From the NCBI RefSeq assembly GCF_900176405.1, contig NZ_FWXJ01000001.1, forward strand, positions 186,001-250,000: DNA of 64,000 bases, written 5' to 3'. This stretch comes from Polynucleobacter kasalickyi. GTDB lineage: Bacteria; Pseudomonadota; Gammaproteobacteria; Burkholderiales; Burkholderiaceae. A program made the position numbers and the translations under genes. Every line of letters begins with the position of its first letter. Position 1 is the stretch's first letter. Shown here one piece after another: positions 8,580 to 16,808 of the stretch. Below the pieces are notes generated by a model, which searched no databases, had not been told where the DNA came from, and worked only from the letters and a program-made list of their open reading frames with translations.

Positions 8580-9998
8580 ATGAGCAATCATCAATGCAAT
8601 GAACATTGCAACCACGGATCTGATTTACAAAAGGATCCCGAGATTCAAAAAGAACTTGAGGTGGCTAAGTCTAAACTGGTCGGCTCACTTGACGCCACGA
8701 GCATTGAAAAAAAAGCCGTCCACGCGCATTTCTCTCATGTAAATAAAATTAAGACAAGTCCTACTAGTGCGCATCACTTTGTGCCAGCAACCAAGGAAAC
8801 TATTTTATGGGGATATTTCAGTCAAGTAGCACCATCTACTGTAAAAGTGAATTCGGGTGATTTTGTTACCATAGAGACCCTAACGCATCATGCAAACGAT
8901 GACGAAGAGCGCATGATATTGGGCGATTTAAATGCGCAAGCGGTTTTTCATTGGGATGCAAAAAGTAAGGGAATTGATCGGCGTGGAGTAGGGGAGATGT
9001 CTGCGCCTAATGGTGCCGGTGGTGGCCTGGGTGTTCACTTATGTACGGGGCCTGTAGAGATTATTGGTGCAATGCCGGGTGATGTACTTGAAGTTAAAAT
9101 CATCGATGTGGCACCGAGACCTTGTGCCAATGAGATCTATAGTGGCAAAACATTTGGCTCAAACGCGGCGGCTAATTGGGGTTTTCATTATGGGGATACA
9201 TTAACTGAACCCAAGCAACGAGAAGTCATTACCATTTATGAAATTGATGCGAGTGCAGAAAACACCTGGGCGCGAGCTGTTTATAACTATCGTTGGACAC
9301 CTCAAACTGATCCCTACGGTGTGGTACATTCAACAATCGATTATCCAGGTGTAAGGGTAGATCATAGTACGATCACTAAAAATACTGATATTTTGAAGAA
9401 TGTCAGAATTCCAGTAAGACCCCACTTTGGCACTATCGGGGTAGCACCTAAAGAAGTCGAAATTGCCTCTTCTGTTCCACCTAGCTATACAGGAGGTAAT
9501 ATTGATAACTGGCGTATCGGCAAGGGCGCGACGATTTACTATCCAGTTGCGGTACCTGGGGCCAAGTTTTTTGTAGGCGATCCACATGCTTCACAGGGCG
9601 ACTCAGAAATTTGTGGAACAGCGATTGAATGCTCATTGACCGGCACCTTTCAATTTATTTTGCATAAGAAGGAGTCGATTACCAACCCAAGTTTGGTTGA
9701 TTTAAACTACCCTTTATTAGAAACTCCACATGAGTGGCTGGTTCATGGCTTTAGCTACGCGAATTATTTAGCTGAATTAGGACCGCAGGCCCAAACAGAG
9801 ATTTTTGGAAAATCCTCCTTGGATCTGGCTATGCGCGATGCTTACCACAAGATGCGTCATTTCTTAATGACGGCCAAGAACTTGAATGAAGATGAAGCAA
9901 TCTCATTGATGTCTGTTGCCGTGGACTTTGGCATTACCCAAGTGGTGGATGGTAATTGGGGAATTCATGCATCAGTGAAGAAGAACATCTTTCTTTAA
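8580..9998 (+). CDS. Acetamidase/formamidase family protein (long form)
   Basis: 472 residues, the full-length FmdA/AmdA type, with CAGGAGA seven bases upstream of the ATG. The N-terminus is rich in His and Cys (NHQCNEHCNHG), which may bind metal and is not part of the family core. The core includes GEMSAPNGAGGGLGVHLCTGP, PVRPHFGTIGVAPKE and VGDPHASQGDSEICGTAIE; the last aligns with GDAHACQGDGEVCGTAVE in the short paralogue at 2965. It should hydrolyse an amide to ammonia plus acid. As the last gene of the importer operon it probably performs the key step on the transported substrate. Confidence 0.88.
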   Translation: MSNHQCNEHCNHGSDLQKDPEIQKELEVAKSKLVGSLDATSIEKKAVHAHFSHVNKIKTSPTSAHHFVPATKETILWGYFSQVAPSTVKVNSGDFVTIETLTHHANDDEERMILGDLNAQAVFHWDAKSKGIDRRGVGEMSAPNGAGGGLGVHLCTGPVEIIGAMPGDVLEVKIIDVAPRPCANEIYSGKTFGSNAAANWGFHYGDTLTEPKQREVITIYEIDASAENTWARAVYNYRWTPQTDPYGVVHSTIDYPGVRVDHSTITKNTDILKNVRIPVRPHFGTIGVAPKEVEIASSVPPSYTGGNIDNWRIGKGATIYYPVAVPGAKFFVGDPHASQGDSEICGTAIECSLTGTFQFILHKKESITNPSLVDLNYPLLETPHEWLVHGFSYANYLAELGPQAQTEIFGKSSLDLAMRDAYHKMRHFLMTAKNLNEDEAISLMSVAVDFGITQVVDGNWGIHASVKKNIFL

Positions 9999-10089
9999 TT
10001 CGATATGGAATGGTTAATGCACTTAGGTTAAACTTTGAAACTAGTGCATTAGACCTGTCTCAGTCAAATCTATTAAAGTGTTTTTCAAT

Positions 10090-10617
10090 ATGGCTATTCA
10101 TGAAATTTTGAAGATGGGTGATTCCAGACTACTCAAAAAAGCGAGTCCTGTGGAAATTACACAAATTTCAACTCCTGAGATTCAATCGATTATTCAAGAT
10201 CTCAAAGAAACAATGACGGCAGCCAATGGTGCCGGTTTAGCTGCTCCCCAAATTGGCATTGATTTGCAGATTGTGGTATTTGGTTTTGAGAAAAGCTCTC
10301 GATATCCAGATGCTGAGCCTGTCCCGCAAACGATTTTAATCAATCCAGTGATTACGCCTTTATCTTCTGAGCTTGAAGAAGGCTGGGAAGGGTGTTTGTC
10401 GGTTCCAGGGCTACGCGGTATAGTTCCTAGGTATCACAAGATTCGATACCAAGGACTTGACGAGCATGGTCAGTTGATTGATCGTGAAGCATCAGGTTTT
10501 CATGCAAGAGTTGTTCAGCATGAATGCGATCATTTATTCGGTTACTTGTTTCCAATGCGAGTAACAGACTTTACTCGCTTTGGATTTACTGAGATCCTGT
10601 TTCCTAATCTAAGTTAG
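10090..10617 (+). CDS. def: Peptide deformylase
   Basis: Removes the N-formyl group from nascent proteins. All three family motifs are present: [10 protein letters not shown] (residues 47-56), EGCLS with metal ligand C102, and QHECDH with H144 and H148 as metal ligands and E145 as catalytic base. A GTG at 10078 is in frame, but [11 protein letters not shown] at 10090 matches how the family normally begins, giving 175 residues. The gene is not next to fmt, where the housekeeping copy often sits, so it could be a second copy. Its last 14 bases overlap the end of the ParA-like gene on the other strand. Confidence 0.93.
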   Translation: MAIHEILKMGDSRLLKKASPVEITQISTPEIQSIIQDLKETMTAANGAGLAAPQIGIDLQIVVFGFEKSSRYPDAEPVPQTILINPVITPLSSELEEGWEGCLSVPGLRGIVPRYHKIRYQGLDEHGQLIDREASGFHARVVQHECDHLFGYLFPMRVTDFTRFGFTEILFPNLS

Positions 10618-11320
10618 TTTTTACCGTTTGAATTGGTAAACCGCCTAGCACTGCATAACAGGATTTGAGCCACATTTTTACGCGTTGACGATCAATGAGA
10701 CTCAGTGCACCCTCGGCATTTTGATGATTCATCGCCCGCCAAAAACTCATGTTTGCTTCATCAATTTTGCGCATACTAGACTCGTATAGTTTGGGAATCT
10801 CTACTAGGTAGGCACCTAAGGTAATAGCATTTTTTAAGGATTCTGATTGATGCAGAATTGAGAAATTTGCACCGCGACCTTTATTTTGTACCAAAATGTA
10901 ATTAGGCCCAGCACCATAGGACTTGGTTAATTTCTCTAGTAATTCCACGGAGTCTTTGCCGTCATCCATCACGTGCCAAAAATTGACGATAACACCCATC
11001 TCGAGAAGCACTTCTAATAAATTAGCTTCTTTAATCCAGTGAGCTAAGGGCGCAGAGGTTTGAGCAGCCAAGTCCACAATTAAATTCGCATGTGGATTAC
11101 TTTCTAATGCGTGCACAATGGCGTCGAGACCTTCAAAACTATCAACGACTACATTTGAGGTAAAGTCCTCATAAAAGCGTTTAAAGGATTGATGTGACCG
11201 GTCGGTATCAAAACCTTGAAAATCCATTTGATGGTCAATATAGTATTGCGCTAACAAACGAGAGGTGACAGATTTACCCACACCACCTTTTTCTCCACCA
11301 ATAAAATTAATCGTTGCCAT
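10604..11320 (-). CDS. Solitary ParA/MinD-like P-loop ATPase
   Basis: About 238 residues with a deviant Walker A ([12 protein letters not shown], starting at residue 8) as in ParA, MinD and mobilisation proteins. [13 protein letters not shown] corresponds to switch I and NLIVDLAAQ to Walker B. I start at the ATG 11320, which has AAGGA seven bases upstream, rather than at an in-frame ATG at 11341. There is no ParB, MipZ partner or relaxase nearby, so plasmid partition is unlikely. Similar orphan ATPases occur on chromosomes without known role. It is convergent with def and overlaps it by 14 bases. A palindrome in its promoter suggests autoregulation. Confidence 0.75.
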   Translation of the reverse strand: MATINFIGGEKGGVGKSVTSRLLAQYYIDHQMDFQGFDTDRSHQSFKRFYEDFTSNVVVDSFEGLDAIVHALESNPHANLIVDLAAQTSAPLAHWIKEANLLEVLLEMGVIVNFWHVMDDGKDSVELLEKLTKSYGAGPNYILVQNKGRGANFSILHQSESLKNAITLGAYLVEIPKLYESSMRKIDEANMSFWRAMNHQNAEGALSLIDRQRVKMWLKSCYAVLGGLPIQTVKTNLD

Positions 11321-11354
11321 CTGCTGTTCCTTTTTAAACATGTATAGAACTACT

Positions 11355-11377
11355 ATTATCCGTAACAGTTTGTTACG
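11355..11377 (-). promoter_or_regulatory. Candidate promoter and palindromic operator of the ParA-like gene
   Basis: CGTAACA-GTT-TGTTACG (11361-11377) is a perfect 7-bp inverted repeat with a 3-base spacer. Directly downstream on the minus strand is GATAAT (11355-11360), a good -10. The palindrome therefore covers the -35/-10 spacer, where a repressor would block transcription. Confidence 0.5.
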
Positions 11378-11428
11378 ACTTTAAGGAGAACGCCTCATCG
11401 TCTGCAAAATCACTACTTTGGGGCAAAA

Positions 11429-11456
11429 AAAAGGACTGAATGTTTTCAGTCCTTTT
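11429..11456 (-). terminator. Rho-independent terminator of the Bug receptor gene
   Basis: A 12-bp perfect stem (11429-11440 with 11445-11456) with a TGTT loop. On the minus strand it is followed by a run of eight T. It lies about 20 bases past the stop of the receptor gene. Confidence 0.9.
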
Positions 11457-11477
11457 CCTTACTAAATAAATTACCAG

Positions 11478-12452
11478 TTAATCAGCGTAAATACCTGCTT
11501 TACGGATCACAGGACCCCATTTATTGATTTCAGACTCTAAATGCGTTTGTAGTCCTTGTGGCGTCACTTTATCCATACTAGGGATTTCTACACTTAAATC
11601 TGTCATCCGTTGCTTAACCGCTGGATCTTGTAATGCAGCTCTGAGGGCAGCATTGATTTTATCGACAGTCGGTTTAGGAGTTCCTTTTGGCGCATAAATA
11701 CCATGCCAAACTTTGACTTCAAAACCTTTGAGACCTTGTTCGTCCATCGTTGGTACATTGGGCAATGCGCTCAAGCGTTTAAGGGTTGTTACGCCATAAA
11801 TCTTTACACGGCCTTCTTTAACCAAAGGAACAGTTTGAGTTGTTTGATCACAGAGTAAGTCAACTTGACCACCCATTAAATCATTCATCGCAGGACCGGT
11901 CCCTTTATAAGGAATCGTATTCAATTCAACACCAATGGCTGATTGAAATAACATACCGCACAAATGTGAAACCGCACCAAGACCAGCATTTGCTAATGAA
12001 ACCTTGTCTTTGTTGGCTTTTACATAAGCAATCATTTCTTGCAAGTTATTTGCTGGGAAATCTTTACGGGCCAACATGGTCATTGGCACATCAATCACTT
12101 GACCAATATATTCAAAATCTTTTAAAGGATCGAATGAAAGTTTTCTGTAAAGTGCAGGAGCTGTTGCCATACCCATGTGATGGATGAAAATGGTGTAACC
12201 ATCAGGATTTGCTCTGGCAACCCGTTGGGTAGCTACAGTGCCACCGGCCCCAACGGTGTTTTCGACAATCACTGTTTGTCCGAGTGATTTACCCATTGGG
12301 ATCGCAATCATACGGGCTGCCACATCAGTCGGACCACCTGCTGCAAATGGAACTACTAAAGTGATTGGCCTACTTGGAAACACGTCAGCTTGGGCAATTG
12401 AGCTCAAGCCAATGAGTGTGATTAGGGCAATTTTTTTAATAAAAGATTTCAT
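11478..12452 (-). CDS. Bug/TctC family tripartite tricarboxylate receptor
   Basis: 324 residues. The signal peptide is KKIALITLIGLSSIAQA, followed by the standard Bug opening FPSRPITLVVPFAAGGPTDVAAR, then NPDGYT, IPYKGTGPAMNDLMGGQVD and GIYAPKGTPKPTVDKIN. These are periplasmic carboxylate receptors. Some work with the TctAB membrane pair, and Burkholderiales carry many orphans used for transport or sensing. I chose the ATG at 12452 (MKSFIKK, GGAG upstream) over an earlier in-frame ATG. The gene is divergent from the hydratase that begins the CoA-ester operon, so itaconate, mesaconate or citramalate are plausible ligands. No TctA or TctB is in the window. Confidence 0.92.
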   Translation of the reverse strand: MKSFIKKIALITLIGLSSIAQADVFPSRPITLVVPFAAGGPTDVAARMIAIPMGKSLGQTVIVENTVGAGGTVATQRVARANPDGYTIFIHHMGMATAPALYRKLSFDPLKDFEYIGQVIDVPMTMLARKDFPANNLQEMIAYVKANKDKVSLANAGLGAVSHLCGMLFQSAIGVELNTIPYKGTGPAMNDLMGGQVDLLCDQTTQTVPLVKEGRVKIYGVTTLKRLSALPNVPTMDEQGLKGFEVKVWHGIYAPKGTPKPTVDKINAALRAALQDPAVKQRMTDLSVEIPSMDKVTPQGLQTHLESEINKWGPVIRKAGIYAD

Positions 12453-12639
12453 AACTACTCCATTGGTAATTTTTACAATGATGAAAAACGTGATAAATGT
12501 TAACACTTTTAAGGGGTTTTATCTTTAGGATTTGATCATTTAATCATTATCTTGCAATTATTTTGTGATTTAAACAAGCGAAACCGCTAAAGGTTAAAAT
12601 AGTGGTTTTATTGACACTTAGATAAAGATAATAAAAACC
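12453..12639. promoter_or_regulatory. Divergent promoter region, Bug receptor and CoA-ester operon
   Basis: 187 bases between divergent genes. TTGACA at 12611-12616 fits a -35 for the plus-strand operon, but no good -10 follows at 16-18 bases. TTGATCATTTAATCAT at 12532-12547 contains an imperfect inverted repeat (TGAT/ATCA) and recurs exactly at 4786-4801. A LysR-type activator is usual for itaconate loci, but none is encoded next to this region. Confidence 0.4.
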
Positions 12640-13503
12640 ATGACAATCCTGGATATTGAGCACTTAAAACAGTGGATCGGCAAAACAGAGTCGTTTACTG
12701 ATCAAATTACCTTGGCTCCTGTAAAAGCGCTTGCCGTTACTTTGGATCGGAATGATCCCGATCCTGTGCTTGGAGATCGCCTCCCTGAGTTGTGGCACTG
12801 GCTCTATTTTTTGCCAATGGCAAAGCAATCGGAAATTGGTCCAGACGGCCATCCGGAACGGGGTGGATTTTTACCACCAGTACCTCTTCCACGCAGAATG
12901 TGGGCCGGTGGTCGATATACCTGGCATCAGGAAATTCAATTAGGACAAGAGTTAACACGTCATTCAGAGGTCAAATCAGTCACTCATAAATCGGGACGGA
13001 CAGGTGATTTGGTATTTGTGATGGTGCAACATGAATTGCATGGTTCACAAGGACTGGCGTTAACAGAACAGCATGATATCGTTTACCGCCCTTTGGCTAA
13101 TCCAAGTGACGCTCCTCCAGCACCTACCTTGGCACCAACTGGAGCCGATTGGGAAGTGCGAATTGATCCTAGCCCCGTATTGTTATTTAGGTATTCCGCG
13201 GTAACTTTTAATGGTCATCGGATCCATTACGACCGTAAATACGTCACTGAAGTGGAAGGATATCCAGGGTTGATAGTGCATGGCCCACTGATTTCAACCA
13301 TGTTAGTTGACCAATTCCGCTTGCAATTTCCTGATAAAAAATTAGTCACTTTCGACTTTAAAGCCCTGCGACCTACTTTTGACATCAATCATTTCTTTGT
13401 CTGTGGCAAAGTGGATGAAACGAATGCAACAGTTGATTTATGGGCAAAAGACCATGAAGGTTGGCTCACTATGCAAGGTAGAGCAACTTTTACAAACATT
13501 TAA
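12640..13503 (+). CDS. MaoC/FAS1-type acyl-CoA hydratase, candidate itaconyl- or mesaconyl-CoA hydratase
   Basis: 287 residues with an N-terminal FAS1-like dehydratase domain (including LPRRMWAGGRYTWHQEIQLGQ) and a C-terminal MaoC-type hot-dog domain. The latter has FNGHRIHYDRKYVTEVEGYPGLIVHGP, whose Asp/His-containing stretch is the usual hydratase active site. This two-domain architecture is that of mesaconyl-C4-CoA hydratase and of Ich, the itaconyl-CoA hydratase of the Pseudomonas/Yersinia itaconate pathway. The downstream CoA-transferase and CitE-type lyase are the other two enzymes of that route, so I infer hydration of itaconyl-CoA (or mesaconyl-CoA) to citramalyl-CoA. Specificity is not proven. 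Confidence 0.75.
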   Translation: MTILDIEHLKQWIGKTESFTDQITLAPVKALAVTLDRNDPDPVLGDRLPELWHWLYFLPMAKQSEIGPDGHPERGGFLPPVPLPRRMWAGGRYTWHQEIQLGQELTRHSEVKSVTHKSGRTGDLVFVMVQHELHGSQGLALTEQHDIVYRPLANPSDAPPAPTLAPTGADWEVRIDPSPVLLFRYSAVTFNGHRIHYDRKYVTEVEGYPGLIVHGPLISTMLVDQFRLQFPDKKLVTFDFKALRPTFDINHFFVCGKVDETNATVDLWAKDHEGWLTMQGRATFTNI

Positions 13504-13515
13504 CGGATAAAAAAC

Positions 13516-14685
13516 ATGACGATGATCATTCCTGCAGCAGATCAGTACCAAGAATTGCGTGAGGCTTTGAGAGATTTATGCGGTAGCTTTGATTCTCAGT
13601 ATTGGCAAAAAGTGGATGAGGCTCGAGGTTATCCAGAGGCTTTTGTGGATGCATTGACGAAGGCTGGTTGGTTATCAGCGCTGATTCCAACTGAATACGG
13701 TGGCTCTGGTTTAGGACTGTGTGAAGCCTCTGTCATCATGGAAGAAATTAATCTGGCAGGTGGCAATGCCGGATCGTGTCATGGTCAAATGTACAACATG
13801 GGGACGCTATTGCGTCATGGCTCTGAAGTTCAAAAACAACTCTATTTGCCCAAAATTGCTACTGGCGAATTACGTTTGCAATCGATGGCTGTTACTGAGC
13901 CAACGACTGGAACAGATACCACCAAGCTTAAAACGACGGCGGTTAAAAAAGGGGATAAGTACGTTGTGAATGGTCAAAAAGTATGGATCTCTCGCATTCA
14001 GCATTCTGATTTAATGATTCTGCTAGCAAGAACCACCCCGCTTGCTGAAGTAAAGAAAAAATCAGAAGGAATGTCTATATTTATTGTCAATATCGCCGAA
14101 GCGCTTGCTAGTGGGATGACGATTTCGCCAATCTTAAATATGGTGAATCATGAAACGAATGAAGTCTTTTTTGATAACCTAGAAATTCCAGCAGAAAATC
14201 TGATTGGTGAAGAGGGCATGGGTTTCAAATATATTTTGGATGGCTTAAATGCGGAAAGAGCTTTAATTGCAGCGGAGTGTATTGGTGATGCTTACTGGTT
14301 TGTGAACCGCTCACGTAATTATGCCAATGAGCGCGTGGTATTCGATCGTCCGATTGGTAAAAATCAAGGGGTGCAGTTCCCGATTGCAGATAGTTATATC
14401 GAAACTGAAGCGGCTAACTTAATGCGCTTTAGAGCCTGTGAATTATTTGATCAGAATTTACCTTGTGGTGCACAAGCGAATATGGCGAAATACCTTGCGG
14501 CTAAGGCTTCTTGGGAAGCTGCTAACGTTTGTTTGCAAACGCATGGTGGTTTTGGTTTTGCATGTGAATATGATGTTGAAAGAAAATTCCGTGAAACAAG
14601 GTTGTATCAAGTTGCGCCGATTTCAACGAACCTGATCTTCTCTTACGTCGCTGAACATATCCTCGGTTTGCCTAGATCTTTCTAA
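13516..14685 (+). CDS. Acyl-CoA dehydrogenase family protein
   Basis: 389 residues, full length for the flavin-dependent acyl-CoA dehydrogenase family. It shows QSMAVTEPTTGTDTTKLKTTA (FAD/substrate region), GQKVWISRIQHSD, LNAERALIAAECIGDA and the C-terminal QTHGGFGFACEYDVERKFRETR that closes the FAD site. The gene lies 12 bases after the hydratase and 2 before the CoA-transferase, so it is translationally close to both. The itaconate locus of Pseudomonas aeruginosa also has an acyl-CoA dehydrogenase of unassigned role, so this gene probably handles a related C5 acid such as methylsuccinyl-CoA. That role is inference. Confidence 0.88.
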   Translation: MTMIIPAADQYQELREALRDLCGSFDSQYWQKVDEARGYPEAFVDALTKAGWLSALIPTEYGGSGLGLCEASVIMEEINLAGGNAGSCHGQMYNMGTLLRHGSEVQKQLYLPKIATGELRLQSMAVTEPTTGTDTTKLKTTAVKKGDKYVVNGQKVWISRIQHSDLMILLARTTPLAEVKKKSEGMSIFIVNIAEALASGMTISPILNMVNHETNEVFFDNLEIPAENLIGEEGMGFKYILDGLNAERALIAAECIGDAYWFVNRSRNYANERVVFDRPIGKNQGVQFPIADSYIETEAANLMRFRACELFDQNLPCGAQANMAKYLAAKASWEAANVCLQTHGGFGFACEYDVERKFRETRLYQVAPISTNLIFSYVAEHILGLPRSF

Positions 14686-14687
14686 AC

Positions 14688-15866
14688 ATGAAACCACTAA
14701 CTGGTATTACCGTCATTTCCATGGAGCACGCCATTGCGGCACCATTTTGTTCAAGGCAGTTAGCCGATTTGGGCGCCAGAGTAATTAAGGTGGAGCGTCC
14801 TGAAGTCGGTGATTTTGCTAGAAACTATGATCAACGTGTGGCGGGGATGTCGTCTCACTTTGTTTGGACCAACCGGTCTAAAGAAAGTTTAACGCTAGAC
14901 ATTAAACAACCTCTAGCACTACAAGCCATCATGAAATTGTTATCTACGGCGGATGTTTTTATACAAAACTTAGCACCAGGCGCCGCAAGTAGACTTGGTC
15001 TAGGTTATGAAAACTTGAAGAAATTAAATCCACGCTTGATTGTGTGTGATATTTCTGGCTACGGCAATGATGGTCCTTTTCGGGATAAAAAAGCTTACGA
15101 TTTATTAATCCAAAGTGAGGCTGGATTCTTATCCGTTACTGGCACGCAAGACGTTCCTTCTAAGGCGGGCAATTCGATTGCAGATATCTCGGCTGGTATG
15201 TACGCTTATACGAATGTGCTATCTGCGTTATTACTTCGTAATCAAACCCAAGAAGGTTCTCATATTGATGTGTCGATGTTAGAGTCTCTGGGCGAATGGA
15301 TGGGTTTCCCCCTCTATTATGCTTATCAAGGGGCAACTCCGCCACCGCGTAATGGAGCTTCACATGCCACGATCTATCCATATGGACCATTTCCAGTGGG
15401 AAAAAATGATACTGTGATGTTGGGGTTACAAAATGAGCGAGAGTGGCAAGTGTTTTGTGAAAAAGTATTGTTTCAACCAGAACTTGCAAAAGAGAGCCGA
15501 TTCTCTAATAACTCACAGCGTAATGAAAATAGAAATGCTTTGAAAGCAATCATTGATCAATGCTTTTCTGCCCTAACCATTACTCAAGTAGAAGAACGCC
15601 TTGAGGATGCTCAAATTGCGAATGCCAGAATGAATGATATGGCAGGACTGTGGGATCATCAACAATTAAAGGCCAGGAATCGCTGGCAATCCGTCGGATC
15701 TCCAGTTGGTGAAATTCCAGCTTTACTACCCCCAGGCAAAAATAGTGCTTATGATTACCGGATGGATCCAATTCCAGCAATCGGTGAGCATACAGAGCAA
15801 ATTTTGACGGAAATTGGTTTTAGCGCAGAACAAATCAAAGCAATGCGAAGTTCAAAAGCTATTTAA
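14688..15866 (+). CDS. CaiB/BaiF class III CoA-transferase, candidate itaconate CoA-transferase
   Basis: 392 residues of the class III CoA-transferase family. It has the N-terminal GITVISMEHAIAAPFCSRQLADLGARVIKVERPE, the FVWTNRSKESLTLD motif and the catalytic aspartate D138 in AYDLLIQSEAG. The C-terminal part contains the usual AQIANARMNDMAGLWDHQQL. The enzyme activates a carboxylic acid with CoA from a donor such as succinyl-CoA. With the hydratase upstream and the CitE-like lyase downstream it fits Ict, the first step of itaconate degradation. It is separated from the rest of the set by an inserted toxin-antitoxin module. Confidence 0.85.
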   Translation: MKPLTGITVISMEHAIAAPFCSRQLADLGARVIKVERPEVGDFARNYDQRVAGMSSHFVWTNRSKESLTLDIKQPLALQAIMKLLSTADVFIQNLAPGAASRLGLGYENLKKLNPRLIVCDISGYGNDGPFRDKKAYDLLIQSEAGFLSVTGTQDVPSKAGNSIADISAGMYAYTNVLSALLLRNQTQEGSHIDVSMLESLGEWMGFPLYYAYQGATPPPRNGASHATIYPYGPFPVGKNDTVMLGLQNEREWQVFCEKVLFQPELAKESRFSNNSQRNENRNALKAIIDQCFSALTITQVEERLEDAQIANARMNDMAGLWDHQQLKARNRWQSVGSPVGEIPALLPPGKNSAYDYRMDPIPAIGEHTEQILTEIGFSAEQIKAMRSSKAI

Positions 15867-15961
15867 TTTTCTCAAGATACTCGGTAATTTCTGATTAGAT
15901 AGTTATAGAAGTGTTTGAAATTTAAGTTCTTTGAGGAATAGCTGTTCCCTATGGTAAATAT

Positions 15962-15991
15962 GTATTTAAATGTATGTTAAAGTATGTTTTA
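15962..15991 (+). promoter_or_regulatory. Three 10-bp phased repeats upstream of phd-doc
   Basis: GTAT(T/G)T appears three times at exactly 10-bp intervals (starting 15962, 15972 and 15982), placing all copies on one helix face just before the antitoxin start. A perfect inverted repeat TAAATA-TG-TATTTA (15955-15968) overlaps the first copy. Phd-type antitoxins repress their own promoter through such sites. Confidence 0.5.
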
Positions 15992-16008
15992 TATGATAGG
16001 GAATGAAT

Positions 16009-16257
16009 ATGGAAAAGCTTCTAACACGTAATATTGCTTCACTGACTGAATTTAGGGAGCCTGGTAAGGTATTGGCTAAATCAGGCAATGAACCTACAGC
16101 AATTCTTAATCGAAACGAAGTTGTTGCTTATCTTGTGCCCGTAGGAGCTTTGAGTGACATTTCAGCAGCCCCATTAGGTAAAGAAAAGTTGCGAGAATAC
16201 ATAAAAAATGGCTTACCAAAGATTCATCATGTCATTGACTACCTAAAGGATAAGTAA
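16009..16257 (+). CDS. Phd/YefM family antitoxin
   Basis: About 82 residues. The N-terminal half (IASLTEFREPGKVLAKSGNEPTAILNRNEVVAYLVP) matches the DNA-binding fold of prevent-host-death antitoxins. The charged C-terminal tail (KLREYIKNGLPKIHHVIDYLK) would bind and neutralise the toxin. Two in-frame ATGs are 6 bases apart; AGGGA touches the first (16003) and is correctly spaced for the second (16009), which I use. The stop codon is immediately followed by the toxin start, as expected for a coupled toxin-antitoxin operon. Confidence 0.82.
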   Translation: MEKLLTRNIASLTEFREPGKVLAKSGNEPTAILNRNEVVAYLVPVGALSDISAAPLGKEKLREYIKNGLPKIHHVIDYLKDK

Positions 16258-16632
16258 TTGCATTTTCATCTATTAGATGAGTCTGACCTAGTCGAAATCC
16301 ATGACAGTGTGATAGGGTCTCACGAATTGCAAGGGTTGGCAGTTGATAAATCCTTGTCTGGTGTTTTGGCTAGGTTGCAGAATCGAATTAATTACGGATT
16401 AATGAATGATGTTTTCCAATATGCTGCTTGTGCAGGAATATTTATAGCAAAAGCACATTGTTTTAACGACGCAAATAAAAGAACGGCTGCTGCAGTAGTG
16501 CATTTGATTTTACTGACCCATAACTATTCGCCAAATTTTGATAATAATGATTTAGGTAAGTGGATAGTATTAGTGGTGAATGATGCTTTAGATGAAGGAC
16601 AATTCGCAGAATTTTTACGACAAACTTGCTAG
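16258..16632 (+). CDS. doc: Doc/Fic-type toxin
   Basis: 124 residues starting at a TTG directly after the antitoxin stop, implying translational coupling. The catalytic Fic/Doc motif HCFNDANKRT (H-x-F-x-D-x-N-K-R) is intact. In Doc proteins it phosphorylates EF-Tu and arrests translation. The length and helical composition fit Doc rather than the larger Fic AMP-transferases. It is closed by its own terminator. The module lies between the CoA-transferase and the MmgE/PrpD genes of one catabolic set, so it looks like a later insertion. Confidence 0.85.
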   Translation: MHFHLLDESDLVEIHDSVIGSHELQGLAVDKSLSGVLARLQNRINYGLMNDVFQYAACAGIFIAKAHCFNDANKRTAAAVVHLILLTHNYSPNFDNNDLGKWIVLVVNDALDEGQFAEFLRQTC

Positions 16633-16634
16633 TT

Positions 16635-16663
16635 AAACTCCTAAAAGTGTAAGAGTTTTTTTT
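16635..16663 (+). terminator. Terminator after doc
   Basis: AAACTC (16635-16640) pairs with GAGTTT (16653-16658), with a 12-base loop, and runs into eight T in all. The stem is short but the position, three bases past the doc stop, is right. Confidence 0.55.
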
Positions 16664-16808
16664 AAAAAATAGAAGTATCTCGCTTTAGTTGAGGGAGTGG
16701 ATAAAATTCTATTGCAGCGAAATTGATGAGTAACTGGTTTTTAGTGATTTAAGATTTCACTTTAGGATATTAATAACTAAACATATGTAATTTATTTATA
16801 ACAAAACA

